Source of the DNA: an uncultured Clostridia bacterium | GTDB taxonomy: Bacteria; Bacillota; Clostridia; Oscillospirales; Acutalibacteraceae | Assembly: GCA_937916395.1 (NCBI GenBank) | Contig: CALFTN010000043.1 | Span: 1 to 23,796, forward strand | Length of the DNA: 23,796 nucleotides | Reading direction: 5' to 3' | Shown: positions 7,928 through 15,888 of the stretch, one piece after another | Numbering within the stretch: the stretch's first letter is position 1 | Layout: the number at the start of each line of letters is the position of its first letter | Translations under genes and position numbers: made by a program | Notes under the pieces: model-generated | Database searches by the model: none | Told to the model about the DNA's origin: nothing | Seen by the model: only the letters and a program-made list of their open reading frames with translations

Positions 7928-10234
7928 TTATTTTACTAATATTTTTCTTATCGCTTCAAGTGAATTTATTGATGCTTTATCGCCTTTAAAATTTCTCAAA
8001 TCACCTGCAACATACGAAACAAGAGTATCATCTTCAGAATTTTCAAGTGCAACATACCCGAAAACGCCCAAAGAACAGCTTTTTCTTAAATCGTGTGGAA
8101 TCATTTTAACTGTCTTGCCATTAATTATACGTTTTGTGAACTTACAAGAATTCTCACAACCACTACACTGAGCTTCACATTCAATAAATGGCAACACAAT
8201 ATTCTTTACGGTTGGTGTACGTGAAGTGAGCGCACCCGTAGGACAAGAATTCACACAAGCACCACAAGAAACACAGTTACTTTCACCCAATGGCAAATTA
8301 AACGCAGTAACAGGAACCGTACCAAATCCTCTGCCGAAAAGACCAAGATTTTCTGTGTTTGAAACCTCGTTACAAATTCTTACACAAAGCCCACAGAGGA
8401 TACATTTATTATTATCCCTTACAATAAATGGATGACTTTTATCCTTTTTATACTGTCTTGTTTTACCTTTTATCTGCATTCCCCAACTGTCATATTCTCT
8501 CATTAACGGAAGAAGCTGACAATCGTAAACCGAAGAACAACCACATTCAAGGCATCTTGATGCTTCTTTTCTAGCCTCTGCCTCTGTTAAAACAGAAGCT
8601 ACCTCAGAGAAATTATCTTTTCTTTTTTCTGCATTTTCAAGAGTTATGTTAACTCTTTCAATTTTTTCAGTACCAAACAATACTTCTGCATCAAACGCTT
8701 TATTCTCTGCATACTGTGGTAATTCAACAGTTAAACTTATTCCATTAAGATAACAATCTATGCTTCTTGCAGCATTTTTGCCACCTGCTATTGCTCTTAC
8801 TGCAATATCAGGACCTTTGTTTATAACATCACCTGCTGCAAATACACCATCAACAGATGTTTTAAATGAAATTTCATCTGCCAAAACAGTACCTTTTTTG
8901 GTAAGCTCCAGTTCCTTAACATCCTCTGAAACCACCTGTTGTCCAATAGCAGAAATAATTGTATCACAATAAAGAATTTCTGTTTCGCCCTCTATTGCAA
9001 CAGGACTTCTTCTGCCACTACTATCTGGCTCACCCAATGCCATTTTCTGAAGATTAATACCTTTTACTTTGCCGTTTTCTACCACAACATTAAGTGGTGA
9101 AACCAGGAACTTAAAATTAACGCCTTCTTCTTTTGCATCTTTAATTTCATCTTTTTCAGCTGGCATTTCACTTTCTGTTCTTCTGTAAATGAGAGTAACA
9201 TTTTCAGCTCCGAGGCGAACAGCAGTTCTCACAGCATCAATTGCAGTATTACCGCCACCGACTACTGCTACTCTTTTTCCCAAATCAACCTTTTCGCCAT
9301 TTGCTACCTTATAAAGCATGTCTATACCGCCGATAACACCATCTGCATTATCGCCATCACAACGAAGCGAACTACTTTTCCACGCACCTGTTGCAACAAA
9401 CACAGCATCATAATCATTTTTAAGAGATTTTATTGTAAAATCTGCACCCAATTTTTTATTGTAATTAAACTGAGCTCCCATTTTTTCGATATTTTCAATT
9501 TCTTTATCTAAAACATCTTTTGGTAATCTATAAGCAGGAATACCAAAACGAAGCATTCCGCCTGCTTTAGATTCTGCTTCAAAAACGTCAACGCTATAGC
9601 CTCTCAAAAGCAAAAAATATGCACAAGAAAGACCAGCCGGTCCACCACCGACTACTGCAATTTTCTTGCCGTTTTTCTTTTCACATTCAGGTATATAGTC
9701 ACTGTATTCATCACCTGCAAAGCGTTTAAGTGAACAAATTGACACAGCGCCCTCAAGGTGACCCCTTCTACAAGCATCTTCACAAGGATGTGGGCATACT
9801 CTGCCTATAGAACGTGGGAGTGGGTTATCCTTTTTAATAATTTTAATAGCTTCCTCTGTCTCTCCGTTTGCAATTAAGCCAACATAGCTTTGAATATCCT
9901 GATGAGTAGGACAAGCTTTAAAGCAAGGCGCTTTACAGTCACCACTATGGTCAGAAAGAATTAAGGAAAGTGCAACCTTCCTGCTTTTTTCAAGTGCCTC
10001 TGTGCTTGTAGTAACCTTCATGCCCGCTGTAACCATAGTAGAGCAAGCGCGAAGTGGCTTATTTATACCTTCTACCATTACAAGACAAAGTCCGCAACCA
10101 CCGTAGCTTTCTACTTGTGGGTTATGACAAAGGTGGGGTAAATTTATGCCATTATCGAGAATATTATCCAAAAGAGTTTTTTCTGTATCAGCTTTACACT
10201 CTTTACCATTAATAAAAATATTAACAATACTCAT
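7928..10234 (-). CDS. Multi-cluster flavin oxidoreductase: [2Fe-2S] + GltD-like + 2x[4Fe-4S]
   Basis: A 768-residue soluble redox protein. Order: plant-type/NuoG-like [2Fe-2S] domain (C36, C47, C50, C64); a GltD-type N-terminal Fe-S region (CKAPCFKACP, then GRVCPHPCEDACRRG) about 105-175; first dinucleotide fold VVGGGPAGLSCAYF near 191 (FAD); second VVGGGNTAID near 317 (NAD(P)H); a closing AAGDVINKGPDIAVRAIAGG; then a NuoG/HydA-like ferredoxin region with CILCGLCVRIC and CVSCGACVNSCP (about 610-680); and an extra Cys-rich tail (CEAQCSGCENSC, about 685-700). No hydrogenase H-cluster or molybdopterin domain follows. It overlaps the NuoF-like gene by 4 bp (ATGA), so the two are translationally coupled. 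The likely role is the third subunit of a NuoEF-type NAD(H)/ferredoxin complex, possibly electron-bifurcating as in HydABC-like enzymes; the exact substrate (NADPH, ferredoxin or another) cannot be read from sequence. Confidence 0.88.
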   Translation of the reverse strand: MSIVNIFINGKECKADTEKTLLDNILDNGINLPHLCHNPQVESYGGCGLCLVMVEGINKPLRACSTMVTAGMKVTTSTEALEKSRKVALSLILSDHSGDCKAPCFKACPTHQDIQSYVGLIANGETEEAIKIIKKDNPLPRSIGRVCPHPCEDACRRGHLEGAVSICSLKRFAGDEYSDYIPECEKKNGKKIAVVGGGPAGLSCAYFLLLRGYSVDVFEAESKAGGMLRFGIPAYRLPKDVLDKEIENIEKMGAQFNYNKKLGADFTIKSLKNDYDAVFVATGAWKSSSLRCDGDNADGVIGGIDMLYKVANGEKVDLGKRVAVVGGGNTAIDAVRTAVRLGAENVTLIYRRTESEMPAEKDEIKDAKEEGVNFKFLVSPLNVVVENGKVKGINLQKMALGEPDSSGRRSPVAIEGETEILYCDTIISAIGQQVVSEDVKELELTKKGTVLADEISFKTSVDGVFAAGDVINKGPDIAVRAIAGGKNAARSIDCYLNGISLTVELPQYAENKAFDAEVLFGTEKIERVNITLENAEKRKDNFSEVASVLTEAEARKEASRCLECGCSSVYDCQLLPLMREYDSWGMQIKGKTRQYKKDKSHPFIVRDNNKCILCGLCVRICNEVSNTENLGLFGRGFGTVPVTAFNLPLGESNCVSCGACVNSCPTGALTSRTPTVKNIVLPFIECEAQCSGCENSCKFTKRIINGKTVKMIPHDLRKSCSLGVFGYVALENSEDDTLVSYVAGDLRNFKGDKASINSLEAIRKILVK

Positions 10235-11985
10235 TTTTCTACCCCACTTTCTATTTTGATTGCACCGAATTTACATGTACCAATACATTGACCACAACGA
10301 ATACATAATTCACTATTTATTGTAAACGGCTTTTTAACTTCACCACTTATTGCATTACCAGGACATTTTTTGCTACAAAGTGAACAACCCCTGCAAAGTG
10401 ATTCGTCGATTTTATAGCTTATAAGTGCTGTGCATTTTTTTGCAGGACACTTCTTTTCATTTATATGTGCTAAATATTCATCCTTAAAATATTTAATAGT
10501 AGTAAGCACAGGGTTTGGTGCAGAATTGCCAAGTCCACAAAGTGCACCTGTTTTAATACTCTCAGCTAACTCTAAAAGAATATCAATATCGCTTTCAGTG
10601 CCTTTTCCATCTACTATTCTTTCTAATATTTCGAGCATACGTGTAGTACCAATTCTGCAAGGCACACATTTGCCACAGCTTTCTTTACTTGTAAAATCCA
10701 TAAAGAACTTTGCCATATCTACCATACAGGTGTTTTCGTCCATAACGACCATACCGCCTGAACCCATAATTGCACCTGTTTTTGCAATACTCTCATAATC
10801 AATTGGTGTGTTAAGCATATCTTTGGGAATACAACCACCAGATGGACCACCCATCTGAACAGCCTTGACATCTGCATCATTTATAATACCACCACAAATA
10901 TCAAACACAATTTTTTCTATAGTTATACCCATAGGAACTTCAACAAGACCACCACGTTTTACTCTGCCTGCTAAAGCGAACACTTTGGTTCCTTTGCTGT
11001 TTTCTGTACCCATACTGGAGAATGCACTACCACCATTTTCAATAATCCATGAAACATTAGCGAAGGTTTCAACATTATTTATATTTGTTGGTTGCTTTCT
11101 GAAGCCCTTTTGTGCTGGGAAAGGTGGTTTTGTAACAGGCATACCCCTGTTACCACTAAGAGAAGCTAAAAGTGCTGTTTCTTCACCACAAACGAATGCA
11201 CCTGCACCCATCATAATAGAAAAATCAAAGCTGAAGCCACTATTTAAAATATTTTCACCTAAAAGCTTTTTTTCTCTTAATTCATTAATTGCAAGCTCCA
11301 GTCTTTTTACTGCCAAAGGATACTCTGCACGAACATATATAATGCCCATCTTAGCCCCTATAGCAACACCTGCAATCATCATACCCTCAAGAACTCTGTG
11401 TGGGTCGCCCTCTAAAACGGCTCTATCCATAAATGCACCAGGGTCACCCTCGTCAGCGTTACAAACCACGTATTTTTCATCTGATTGGGAATTCTTTGCA
11501 GACTGCCACTTAAAGTGAGTTGGGAAACCTGCTCCACCACGACCACGAAGTCCTGAAATTTTTATTTCTTCTATAATTTTTTCTGAACCCATTGTGAGTG
11601 CTTTTTTAAATGCATTATAACCACCCATTGAAATGTATGAATCAATGCTTTCAGGGTTCACCTTGCCACAACCAGAAAGCACGATTCTTTTCTGGCTGTT
11701 AAGAAAATTCAATTCTTCATCTGTAAATTTATTCTCTTCTGGCAACTCGCCATTTAAAACGCTTTCTGCAAGCTGTTTGGCATTTTCTTTATTGAGTCTT
11801 CCGTAAAGTGTACTATTACCATTATCATCAATAATTTCTACAATAGGTTCTGCAAAGCAAAGACCATTACAGCCTACTTTTTCAACTGAATATTCAGTAC
11901 CACTTAACACTTCGTTAAGTCCTTCAAGAACGAAATCAGCACCAGAGGCAATACCACATGAACCATAGCCTAATAAAAATCTCAT
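10231..11985 (-). CDS. NuoF-like NADH:acceptor oxidoreductase subunit (HydB-type)
   Basis: A 584-residue FMN/NADH-binding subunit. Residues 1-95 are a thioredoxin-like [2Fe-2S] domain (CGIASGA..., VGCNGLCFAEP). The NuoF core follows with the RGRGGAGFPT motif near 144, CNADEGDPGAFMDR, and GAFVCGEETALL with NRGMP; then an SLBB region and the NuoF [4Fe-4S] motif CGKCVPCRIGTTR near 435. The C-terminus carries two ferredoxin [4Fe-4S] motifs (CRGCSLCSKKCP near 531, CIRCGQCIGTCKFG near 559). This N-extension plus C-extension layout is that of HydB/NfuOAB-like soluble enzymes rather than of respiratory complex I. It is the middle gene of a three-gene operon with 4-bp overlaps on both sides; GAGGAGG lies just upstream of the ATG at 11985, inside the end of the NuoE-like gene. 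Confidence 0.93.
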   Translation of the reverse strand: MRFLLGYGSCGIASGADFVLEGLNEVLSGTEYSVEKVGCNGLCFAEPIVEIIDDNGNSTLYGRLNKENAKQLAESVLNGELPEENKFTDEELNFLNSQKRIVLSGCGKVNPESIDSYISMGGYNAFKKALTMGSEKIIEEIKISGLRGRGGAGFPTHFKWQSAKNSQSDEKYVVCNADEGDPGAFMDRAVLEGDPHRVLEGMMIAGVAIGAKMGIIYVRAEYPLAVKRLELAINELREKKLLGENILNSGFSFDFSIMMGAGAFVCGEETALLASLSGNRGMPVTKPPFPAQKGFRKQPTNINNVETFANVSWIIENGGSAFSSMGTENSKGTKVFALAGRVKRGGLVEVPMGITIEKIVFDICGGIINDADVKAVQMGGPSGGCIPKDMLNTPIDYESIAKTGAIMGSGGMVVMDENTCMVDMAKFFMDFTSKESCGKCVPCRIGTTRMLEILERIVDGKGTESDIDILLELAESIKTGALCGLGNSAPNPVLTTIKYFKDEYLAHINEKKCPAKKCTALISYKIDESLCRGCSLCSKKCPGNAISGEVKKPFTINSELCIRCGQCIGTCKFGAIKIESGVEK

Positions 11986-12461
11986 TTTACTGCCTCCTCT
12001 TTTCTGATATTTTCAAGAATTTCAACCACTTTTTCGCTTGTCAATTTACCGAAAGCTGTATCATTTATCATCATTGCAGGTGAAATACTACAGCAACCAA
12101 GACATGCTACCTCTTCCCATGAGAACAGTCCATCTTCCGTAATATCTCCTGCTTCAATACCCAAAGTTCTTCTTAATGTATCAGCAACTCTTTCGCCACC
12201 ATTAACGTGACAAGCTGTACCCATGCAAACCATAATTCTGTATTTGCCAATTGGTTTAAGACGGAATCCAGCGTAAAATGAAGCAACACCTAAAATCCTG
12301 CTACCAGCAATACCAGTAAGTTCTGTAATACATTTTACACTTTCTTCTGAAATATAGCCCACAAGTGCCTGAACCTCTTGCAAAATCGCAATAAGACTTT
12401 CAGACGGATTGTTATATTTTTTAATAATATTTTCAATTTGTGTCTTTAATTCGCAAGACAT
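11982..12461 (-). CDS. NuoE-like [2Fe-2S] thioredoxin-fold subunit (HydC-type)
   Basis: A 159-residue NuoE/HydC homologue that carries one [2Fe-2S] cluster and passes electrons to or from the FMN of the NuoF-like partner. The N-terminal helical part (NNPSESLIAILQEVQ, GIAGSRILGVASFYAGF) and the ligand pairs CMGTAC and CLGCC are clear. The start is placed at ATG 12461, 8 bases after GGAG; another in-frame ATG at 12467 is too close to that GGAG, and the frame remains open far upstream without a ribosome site and across the promoter. It is the first gene of the operon and is followed by the NuoF-like gene through an ATGA overlap. Confidence 0.93.
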   Translation of the reverse strand: MSCELKTQIENIIKKYNNPSESLIAILQEVQALVGYISEESVKCITELTGIAGSRILGVASFYAGFRLKPIGKYRIMVCMGTACHVNGGERVADTLRRTLGIEAGDITEDGLFSWEEVACLGCCSISPAMMINDTAFGKLTSEKVVEILENIRKEEAVK

Positions 12462-12495
12462 TTTCATTACTCCAATCAAAAATAGGATAACTTGT

Positions 12496-12524
12496 ATAAT
12501 ACTACAATTTTCTTCATTTTTCAA
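12496..12524 (-). promoter_or_regulatory. Promoter of the NuoE/NuoF/GltD-like operon
   Basis: On the minus strand, TTGAAA (12524-12519), 17-nt spacer, TATTAT (12501-12496); five of six matches in each box. It is 35 bases before the chosen start at 12461 and divergent from the HAD gene promoter. Confidence 0.7.
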
Positions 12525-12548
12525 GGATAGATTTGCAAAAGAAAACTC

Positions 12549-12576
12549 TTTACTTTTTTGCAAATGATGATACAAT
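12549..12576 (+). promoter_or_regulatory. Extended -10 promoter of the HAD gene
   Basis: TTTACT (12549-12554), 16-nt spacer, TACAAT (12571-12576) with TGA directly before the -10 box (TG at 12568-12569). It predicts a start of transcription near 12583, so the leader would be only about 10 nt. Confidence 0.55.
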
Positions 12577-12592
12577 AATGATGGTGATAAAA

Positions 12593-13237
12593 ATGAAAGA
12601 ATTCCAGTACTATATTTTTGATTTTGATGGCACTTTGGTTGATTCCTCAGAAGGAATTTACAACTCAATAATTTACGCTTTAAAAGAATTTGGTATTGAA
12701 GAAAATGATAGAGAAAAACTTCGATATTTTATAGGCCCACCACTTTTTCATTCATTCAAGCATATTTATGGCGTAAATGACGAAGACGCAAACTGGCTTA
12801 TTACAAAATACAGAGAGCGTTATAAATTAAAAGGCTGTGAAGAATCTGTTGTTTATGAAGGCGTTCCAGAAATGTTGAAAACTTTAAAAGAAAAAGGCAA
12901 AAAAATCGCTATTGCTTCATCTAAACCTAAACAATTTGTTGATGAAATTTCTAAGCATCTTGGCATTTTCAATTACTATGACTATGTATCTGCCGAAAGC
13001 TTCGACAAAACCCATTCAAGCAAAAAGGATTTAATTAATAATGTTTTAGAATATTTTGGAAATCCTGACAAATCTGAATGCCTTATGATTGGAGACAGAT
13101 TTTATGATATTGATGGCGCCAAAGCCACAGGTCTTGAGTCAGCAGGCGCTATCTTCGGTTTAGGTGAAGTTGAAGAATTAACTGAAGCAGGGGCTACTTA
13201 TTTATTGAATGACCCGATGGAGTTAGTGGAGTTTTAG
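12593..13237 (+). CDS. HAD-family phosphatase, phosphoglycolate phosphatase-like
   Basis: A 214-residue haloacid dehalogenase-superfamily hydrolase. Motif I FDFDGTLVDS gives the nucleophile Asp and the acid/base Asp; a helical cap follows; motif II is IAIASSK with the conserved Lys after it; motif IV is MIGDRFYDIDGAKATG. The closest known types are the PGP/Gph-like enzymes that dephosphorylate phosphoglycolate or pyrophosphate (PpaX-like); the substrate cannot be set from sequence. The start ATG at 12593 follows GGTGAT; in-frame ATGs at 12578 and 12581 lie at or before the predicted transcription start. It is divergent from the NuoE-like operon. Right after its stop codon begins a heptad repeat. 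Confidence 0.88.
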   Translation: MKEFQYYIFDFDGTLVDSSEGIYNSIIYALKEFGIEENDREKLRYFIGPPLFHSFKHIYGVNDEDANWLITKYRERYKLKGCEESVVYEGVPEMLKTLKEKGKKIAIASSKPKQFVDEISKHLGIFNYYDYVSAESFDKTHSSKKDLINNVLEYFGNPDKSECLMIGDRFYDIDGAKATGLESAGAIFGLGEVEELTEAGATYLLNDPMELVEF

Positions 13238-13242
13238 AAAAC

Positions 13243-13263
13243 AGGAAATAGGAACAAGGAATT
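13243..13263 (+). repeat. Heptad tandem repeat after the HAD stop codon
   Basis: Three 7-bp units, AGGAAAT, AGGAACA, AGGAATT, starting five bases after the TAG at 13235-13237. It is the inverted counterpart of the heptads at 13354-13395, so the pair brackets the hairpin at 13284-13332. Confidence 0.65.
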
Positions 13264-13283
13264 AGATATCCATGAAATAAATA

Positions 13284-13332
13284 CATCCTATCATTTTTAA
13301 TTGGCGTTAAAACCAGTTTAAATGATAGGATG
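13284..13332 (+). terminator. CTATCATT hairpin A, terminator of the HAD gene
   Basis: CATCCTATCATTT (13284-13296) pairs exactly with AAATGATAGGATG (13320-13332) around a 23-nt loop, followed by ATTTTTCT. It shares its stem core with hairpins at 16504-16543 and 23111-23141. Confidence 0.7.
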
Positions 13333-13353
13333 ATTTTTCTTTATGCGAAACTC

Positions 13354-13395
13354 TAATTCCTAATTCCTATTTCCTAATTCCTATTTCCTAATTCC
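13354..13395 (-). repeat. Six-unit heptad repeat abutting the stop codon at 13396
   Basis: Six contiguous 7-bp units on the plus strand: TAATTCC, TAATTCC, TATTTCC, TAATTCC, TATTTCC, TAATTCC. The last unit touches the reverse complement of the TAA stop codon of the FeoB-associated gene with no base between. Read out of that gene the unit is GGAATTA/GGAAATA, the same family as after the HAD gene. Confidence 0.85.
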
Positions 13396-13539
13396 TTAAA
13401 ACTTGCAATTTTCCGAATTGCAAGTTTTAGCGTGTGGGCAACCAATGCACTTTTCGCCACGTTTTTTAGCTTTAACTATGTAACCGATAGCCGCACCTAA
13501 AACAGCGACGAGCACTGCTATTATAATATAATTTTCCAT
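13396..13539 (-). CDS. FeoB-associated Cys-rich membrane peptide
   Basis: A 47-residue protein. One N-terminal membrane helix (about residues 4-22, IIIAVLVAVLGAAIGYIV) is followed by KAKKRGEK and a Cys-rich tail with CIGCPH and CNSENC (C31, C34, C40, C45). This is the layout of the FeoB-associated Cys-rich membrane protein family, encoded after feoB in many Clostridia and thought to help iron handling. It starts 23 bases after the feoB stop codon with GGAG upstream of ATG 13539, so it is co-transcribed. Its last codons form a 13-bp hairpin (AAAACTTGCAATT at 13399-13411 with its complement at 13417-13429), without a T-run. Confidence 0.88.
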   Translation of the reverse strand: MENYIIIAVLVAVLGAAIGYIVKAKKRGEKCIGCPHAKTCNSENCKF

Positions 13540-13561
13540 ATATTAACTCCGATAATTGAAA

Positions 13562-15568
13562 TTATTTTGTAGCCTTATCTTTAGCCTTCAAAGAATACTG
13601 AACTTCAATTTTCTGGTTAGCTCTGATAATAAGAGCAATGATAATTGCTACAAATGCCAATACTGCAATTAAACCACCTAAGAAACCCTTGCCAAAAGAA
13701 CCAGTTGTTATAAGTGTACCAATCTGATAAACGAGGAAGCCAACTGTAAAGCCTGTGCCTAACTGAAGTGCAATACCACCCCAAAACCATTTTTTACTTT
13801 TCATTTCTGCACTCATAGCACCAAGTGCCGCAAAGCAAGGTGGAGTGTAAAGATTAAACATAAGGTAAGCTAAAGCCGCTGAAGCTGTAAGACCCATTGT
13901 TGCAGCAACCTCAGAAGCCCCACCCTCTAAAACGAGTTCATCAACGTTTATGAAGTTTGTAATACTAAAGCACACAGCAAGAGTACCAACAACATTTTCT
14001 TTAGCAATAAAGCCTGTAACCGCAGCGGCCGCTAATTGCCATGAAAGAACACCAACAACAGGAACAAGAACATAAGCAAATGGTGAAGCGATAGATGCTA
14101 AAATTGATGTATCTGCAGTTTCTGCTAATTTAAAGTTCAATGTGAAGGTCTGCATAAGCTGCACCACTGTGTTACAAACAAGAATAACTGTAGCTGCCTT
14201 TACAACATAAGCCCAACCACGACTGCACATTGATTTGAATGCTCTTACAAGGCTTGGAACTTTATATTCAGGAAGTTCAATTATAAAGAATGATTTTCTT
14301 ACTTTATAACCAGCAACCTTGTTAACAAGTAACGCACCAAGGAAAATAAGTACGATACCAGCGAAATACATAACAGGACCAACCCATTTTGCATCACCGA
14401 AAAATACACCTGAGAAAAGTGCTATAACAGGAAGCTTTGCACCGCATGGCATAAATGGAGCGAGCATTGCAGTCGCTCTGCGTTCACGTTCATTGTGAAT
14501 TGTTCTGCAAGCCATAACACCAGGAACTGCACAACCAGTTGTAATTACGAATGGGATAATAGATTTACCAGAAAGACCAACCTTTTTAAAAATCGGGTCT
14601 AAAACAACTGATGCACGAGCCATATAGCCACAGTCTTCAAGTAAAGCTATAAGGAAATACATAACCATAACGAGTGGTAAGAAACCGATAACTGCAATTA
14701 CACCACCAATAACACCATCAACTAAAAGAGCTGAGAGTAACGGATTCGCATTCGCTACCATATCCCCCACTAACGCCTGACCTTTTTCAAGCAAACCAAC
14801 TAATAAATCTGCAATCCAAACACCAGGACCATACTGAGAAATCCAAAGAACGAGGAACATCACCACCGCAAAGATTGGAAGACCTACCCATTTATTTGTT
14901 ATTATTGAATCTACTTTATCTTGTGAATTTCTATCTTTAGTAAAAACTCTACGTGTTTCAACTTCTTTTACTATTGATTTTACAAACTGAAAACGCTTTT
15001 TATCTGCTTCTTTAACTTGTGTTTTACTTGTTAAATCAATCGTCCCTTGTACGTAAGGTGCAAACTGACCTTTTCCAACAACTTCAACCGCAGATTTCAC
15101 AACATTTTCAAGACCATTTTCAGAAGTTGAAATTGTTTCTATAACCGAACAATTTAGTTTTTTACTTAAAAGTTCTGTATTTATTGAGTTTTGTTTTTTC
15201 TTATTTAAATCGCTTTTATTAAGAGCTATAATAACAGGAATATTTAGTTCTAAAAGCTGAGTTGTAAAGAAAAGACTGCGACTTAAATTTGTTGCATCAA
15301 CTATATTTATAATTGCGTCTGGTTTTTCATTAATGATAAAATCTCTGGTTACTGTTTCTTCACTTGTAAAAGGTGACATTGAATAAGCACCAGGAAGGTC
15401 CACAAGAATAAGCTCATCGTTACCAGCATAAAAACTTCTTTTTATATTATGTTCCTTCTTTTCAACTGTAACGCCTGCCCAGTTACCGACCTTTTCGTTA
15501 GCACCTGTAAGCGCATTATACATTGTTGTTTTACCACTATTAGGATTACCTGCCAAAGCAATTCGCAT
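13562..15568 (-). CDS. feoB: Ferrous iron transporter FeoB
   Basis: FeoB moves Fe2+ across the inner membrane in anoxic cells. The N-terminal GTPase domain shows G1 GNPNSGKTT (about 7-15), the Fe-uptake-typical VGNWAGVTVE, G3 DLPGAYSM and G4 NKSD. After a helical linker come the membrane gates with PFMPCGAKLPV and the GCAVPGVMACRTI segment, and many hydrophobic helices up to a basic tail. The 668-residue length is within the family range. The start ATG at 15568 follows AGGAGCGAG. It is in the order feoA-feoB-Cys-rich peptide on one strand, with an internal copy of the AGTTAG-N6-CTAAC palindrome in the feoA-feoB gap, and next to a DtxR-family regulator. Confidence 0.97.
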   Translation of the reverse strand: MRIALAGNPNSGKTTMYNALTGANEKVGNWAGVTVEKKEHNIKRSFYAGNDELILVDLPGAYSMSPFTSEETVTRDFIINEKPDAIINIVDATNLSRSLFFTTQLLELNIPVIIALNKSDLNKKKQNSINTELLSKKLNCSVIETISTSENGLENVVKSAVEVVGKGQFAPYVQGTIDLTSKTQVKEADKKRFQFVKSIVKEVETRRVFTKDRNSQDKVDSIITNKWVGLPIFAVVMFLVLWISQYGPGVWIADLLVGLLEKGQALVGDMVANANPLLSALLVDGVIGGVIAVIGFLPLVMVMYFLIALLEDCGYMARASVVLDPIFKKVGLSGKSIIPFVITTGCAVPGVMACRTIHNERERRATAMLAPFMPCGAKLPVIALFSGVFFGDAKWVGPVMYFAGIVLIFLGALLVNKVAGYKVRKSFFIIELPEYKVPSLVRAFKSMCSRGWAYVVKAATVILVCNTVVQLMQTFTLNFKLAETADTSILASIASPFAYVLVPVVGVLSWQLAAAAVTGFIAKENVVGTLAVCFSITNFINVDELVLEGGASEVAATMGLTASAALAYLMFNLYTPPCFAALGAMSAEMKSKKWFWGGIALQLGTGFTVGFLVYQIGTLITTGSFGKGFLGGLIAVLAFVAIIIALIIRANQKIEVQYSLKAKDKATK

Positions 15569-15585
15569 AAACTCGCTCCTATCAC

Positions 15586-15603
15586 AGTTAGCATTTGCTA
15601 ACC
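15586..15603. promoter_or_regulatory. Putative iron-regulator operator, feoA-feoB gap
   Basis: AGTTAG-CATTTG-CTAACC: 5 of 6 outer pairs symmetrical (GTTAGC-ATTT-GCTAAC is perfect). It is the third copy of the palindrome seen at 15855 and 15889. Its position between feoA and feoB suggests a secondary control point. No clear promoter is seen beside it. Confidence 0.6.
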
Positions 15604-15619
15604 AAACATTAAAATAAAA

Positions 15620-15832
15620 TCAGACTGTAATAGCCTCTGCCAATGGTTTATCTATATTATATCTTCCGTCTTTAATAGCAACTATTAAGCCACCCTTTAA
15701 ACGAGAAATTACTGTAATAGGTTCACCACTATAACAACCTAAAGTAAAGAGAAATGCGTCAATTTCATCGTCATTAGTATTTATTTCTTTAACTAAATAT
15801 TCTTTGCCGATTTCTGCACCAAATAAATTCAT
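15620..15832 (-). CDS. feoA: FeoA-family SH3-like protein
   Basis: A 70-residue small cytoplasmic protein with the SH3-like fold of FeoA, which binds and stimulates FeoB. The sequence GAEIGKEYLVKEI, the short loop with LFTLGCYSGEPITVISRLKGG and a C-terminal NIDKPLAEAITV match the family pattern. The start is placed at ATG 15832, preceded by AAAGGGCG at good spacing; an in-frame TTG at 15853 would lie upstream of that site and within the operator region. It is the first gene of the feo operon, with a consensus promoter at 15913-15941 and two operator-like palindromes between promoter and start. Confidence 0.9.
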   Translation of the reverse strand: MNLFGAEIGKEYLVKEINTNDDEIDAFLFTLGCYSGEPITVISRLKGGLIVAIKDGRYNIDKPLAEAITV

Positions 15833-15854
15833 AAAAACGCCCTTTCTCAACACA

Positions 15855-15872
15855 AGTTAGCAATAACTAACT
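15855..15872. promoter_or_regulatory. Putative iron-regulator operator, feoA leader
   Basis: AGTTAG-CAATAA-CTAACT, perfect 6-bp arms with a 6-nt spacer. It lies in the feoA leader, centred 34 bp (about three helical turns) from the site at 15889-15906, compatible with repressor dimers on one face of the DNA. Confidence 0.7.
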
Positions 15873-15888
15873 CGAATTTTTAAAACGC

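Noticed and set aside
10865..11518. Long plus-strand ORF (217 codons) opposite the NuoF-like gene
   Set aside because: It is an antisense shadow of a clear NuoF-like gene; no ribosome site and Ser/Pro/Ile-rich composition typical of antisense frames. The same holds for the plus-strand frames at 570-776, 2123-2515, 8226-8435 and 10430-10798.
7928..12461. Respiratory complex I (nuo) operon
   Set aside because: No membrane subunits or NuoG catalytic body; HydB-like Fe-S extensions and a GltD-like partner indicate a soluble enzyme.
12462..12668. N-terminal extension of the NuoE-like ORF
   Set aside because: It would run across the promoter at 12496-12524 and the divergent HAD start; GGAG and ATG at 12461 give a better start.
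13243..13395. CRISPR array
   Set aside because: Units are 7 bp with no unique spacers; no cas genes nearby. The same applies to the two repeats at 6425-6587.
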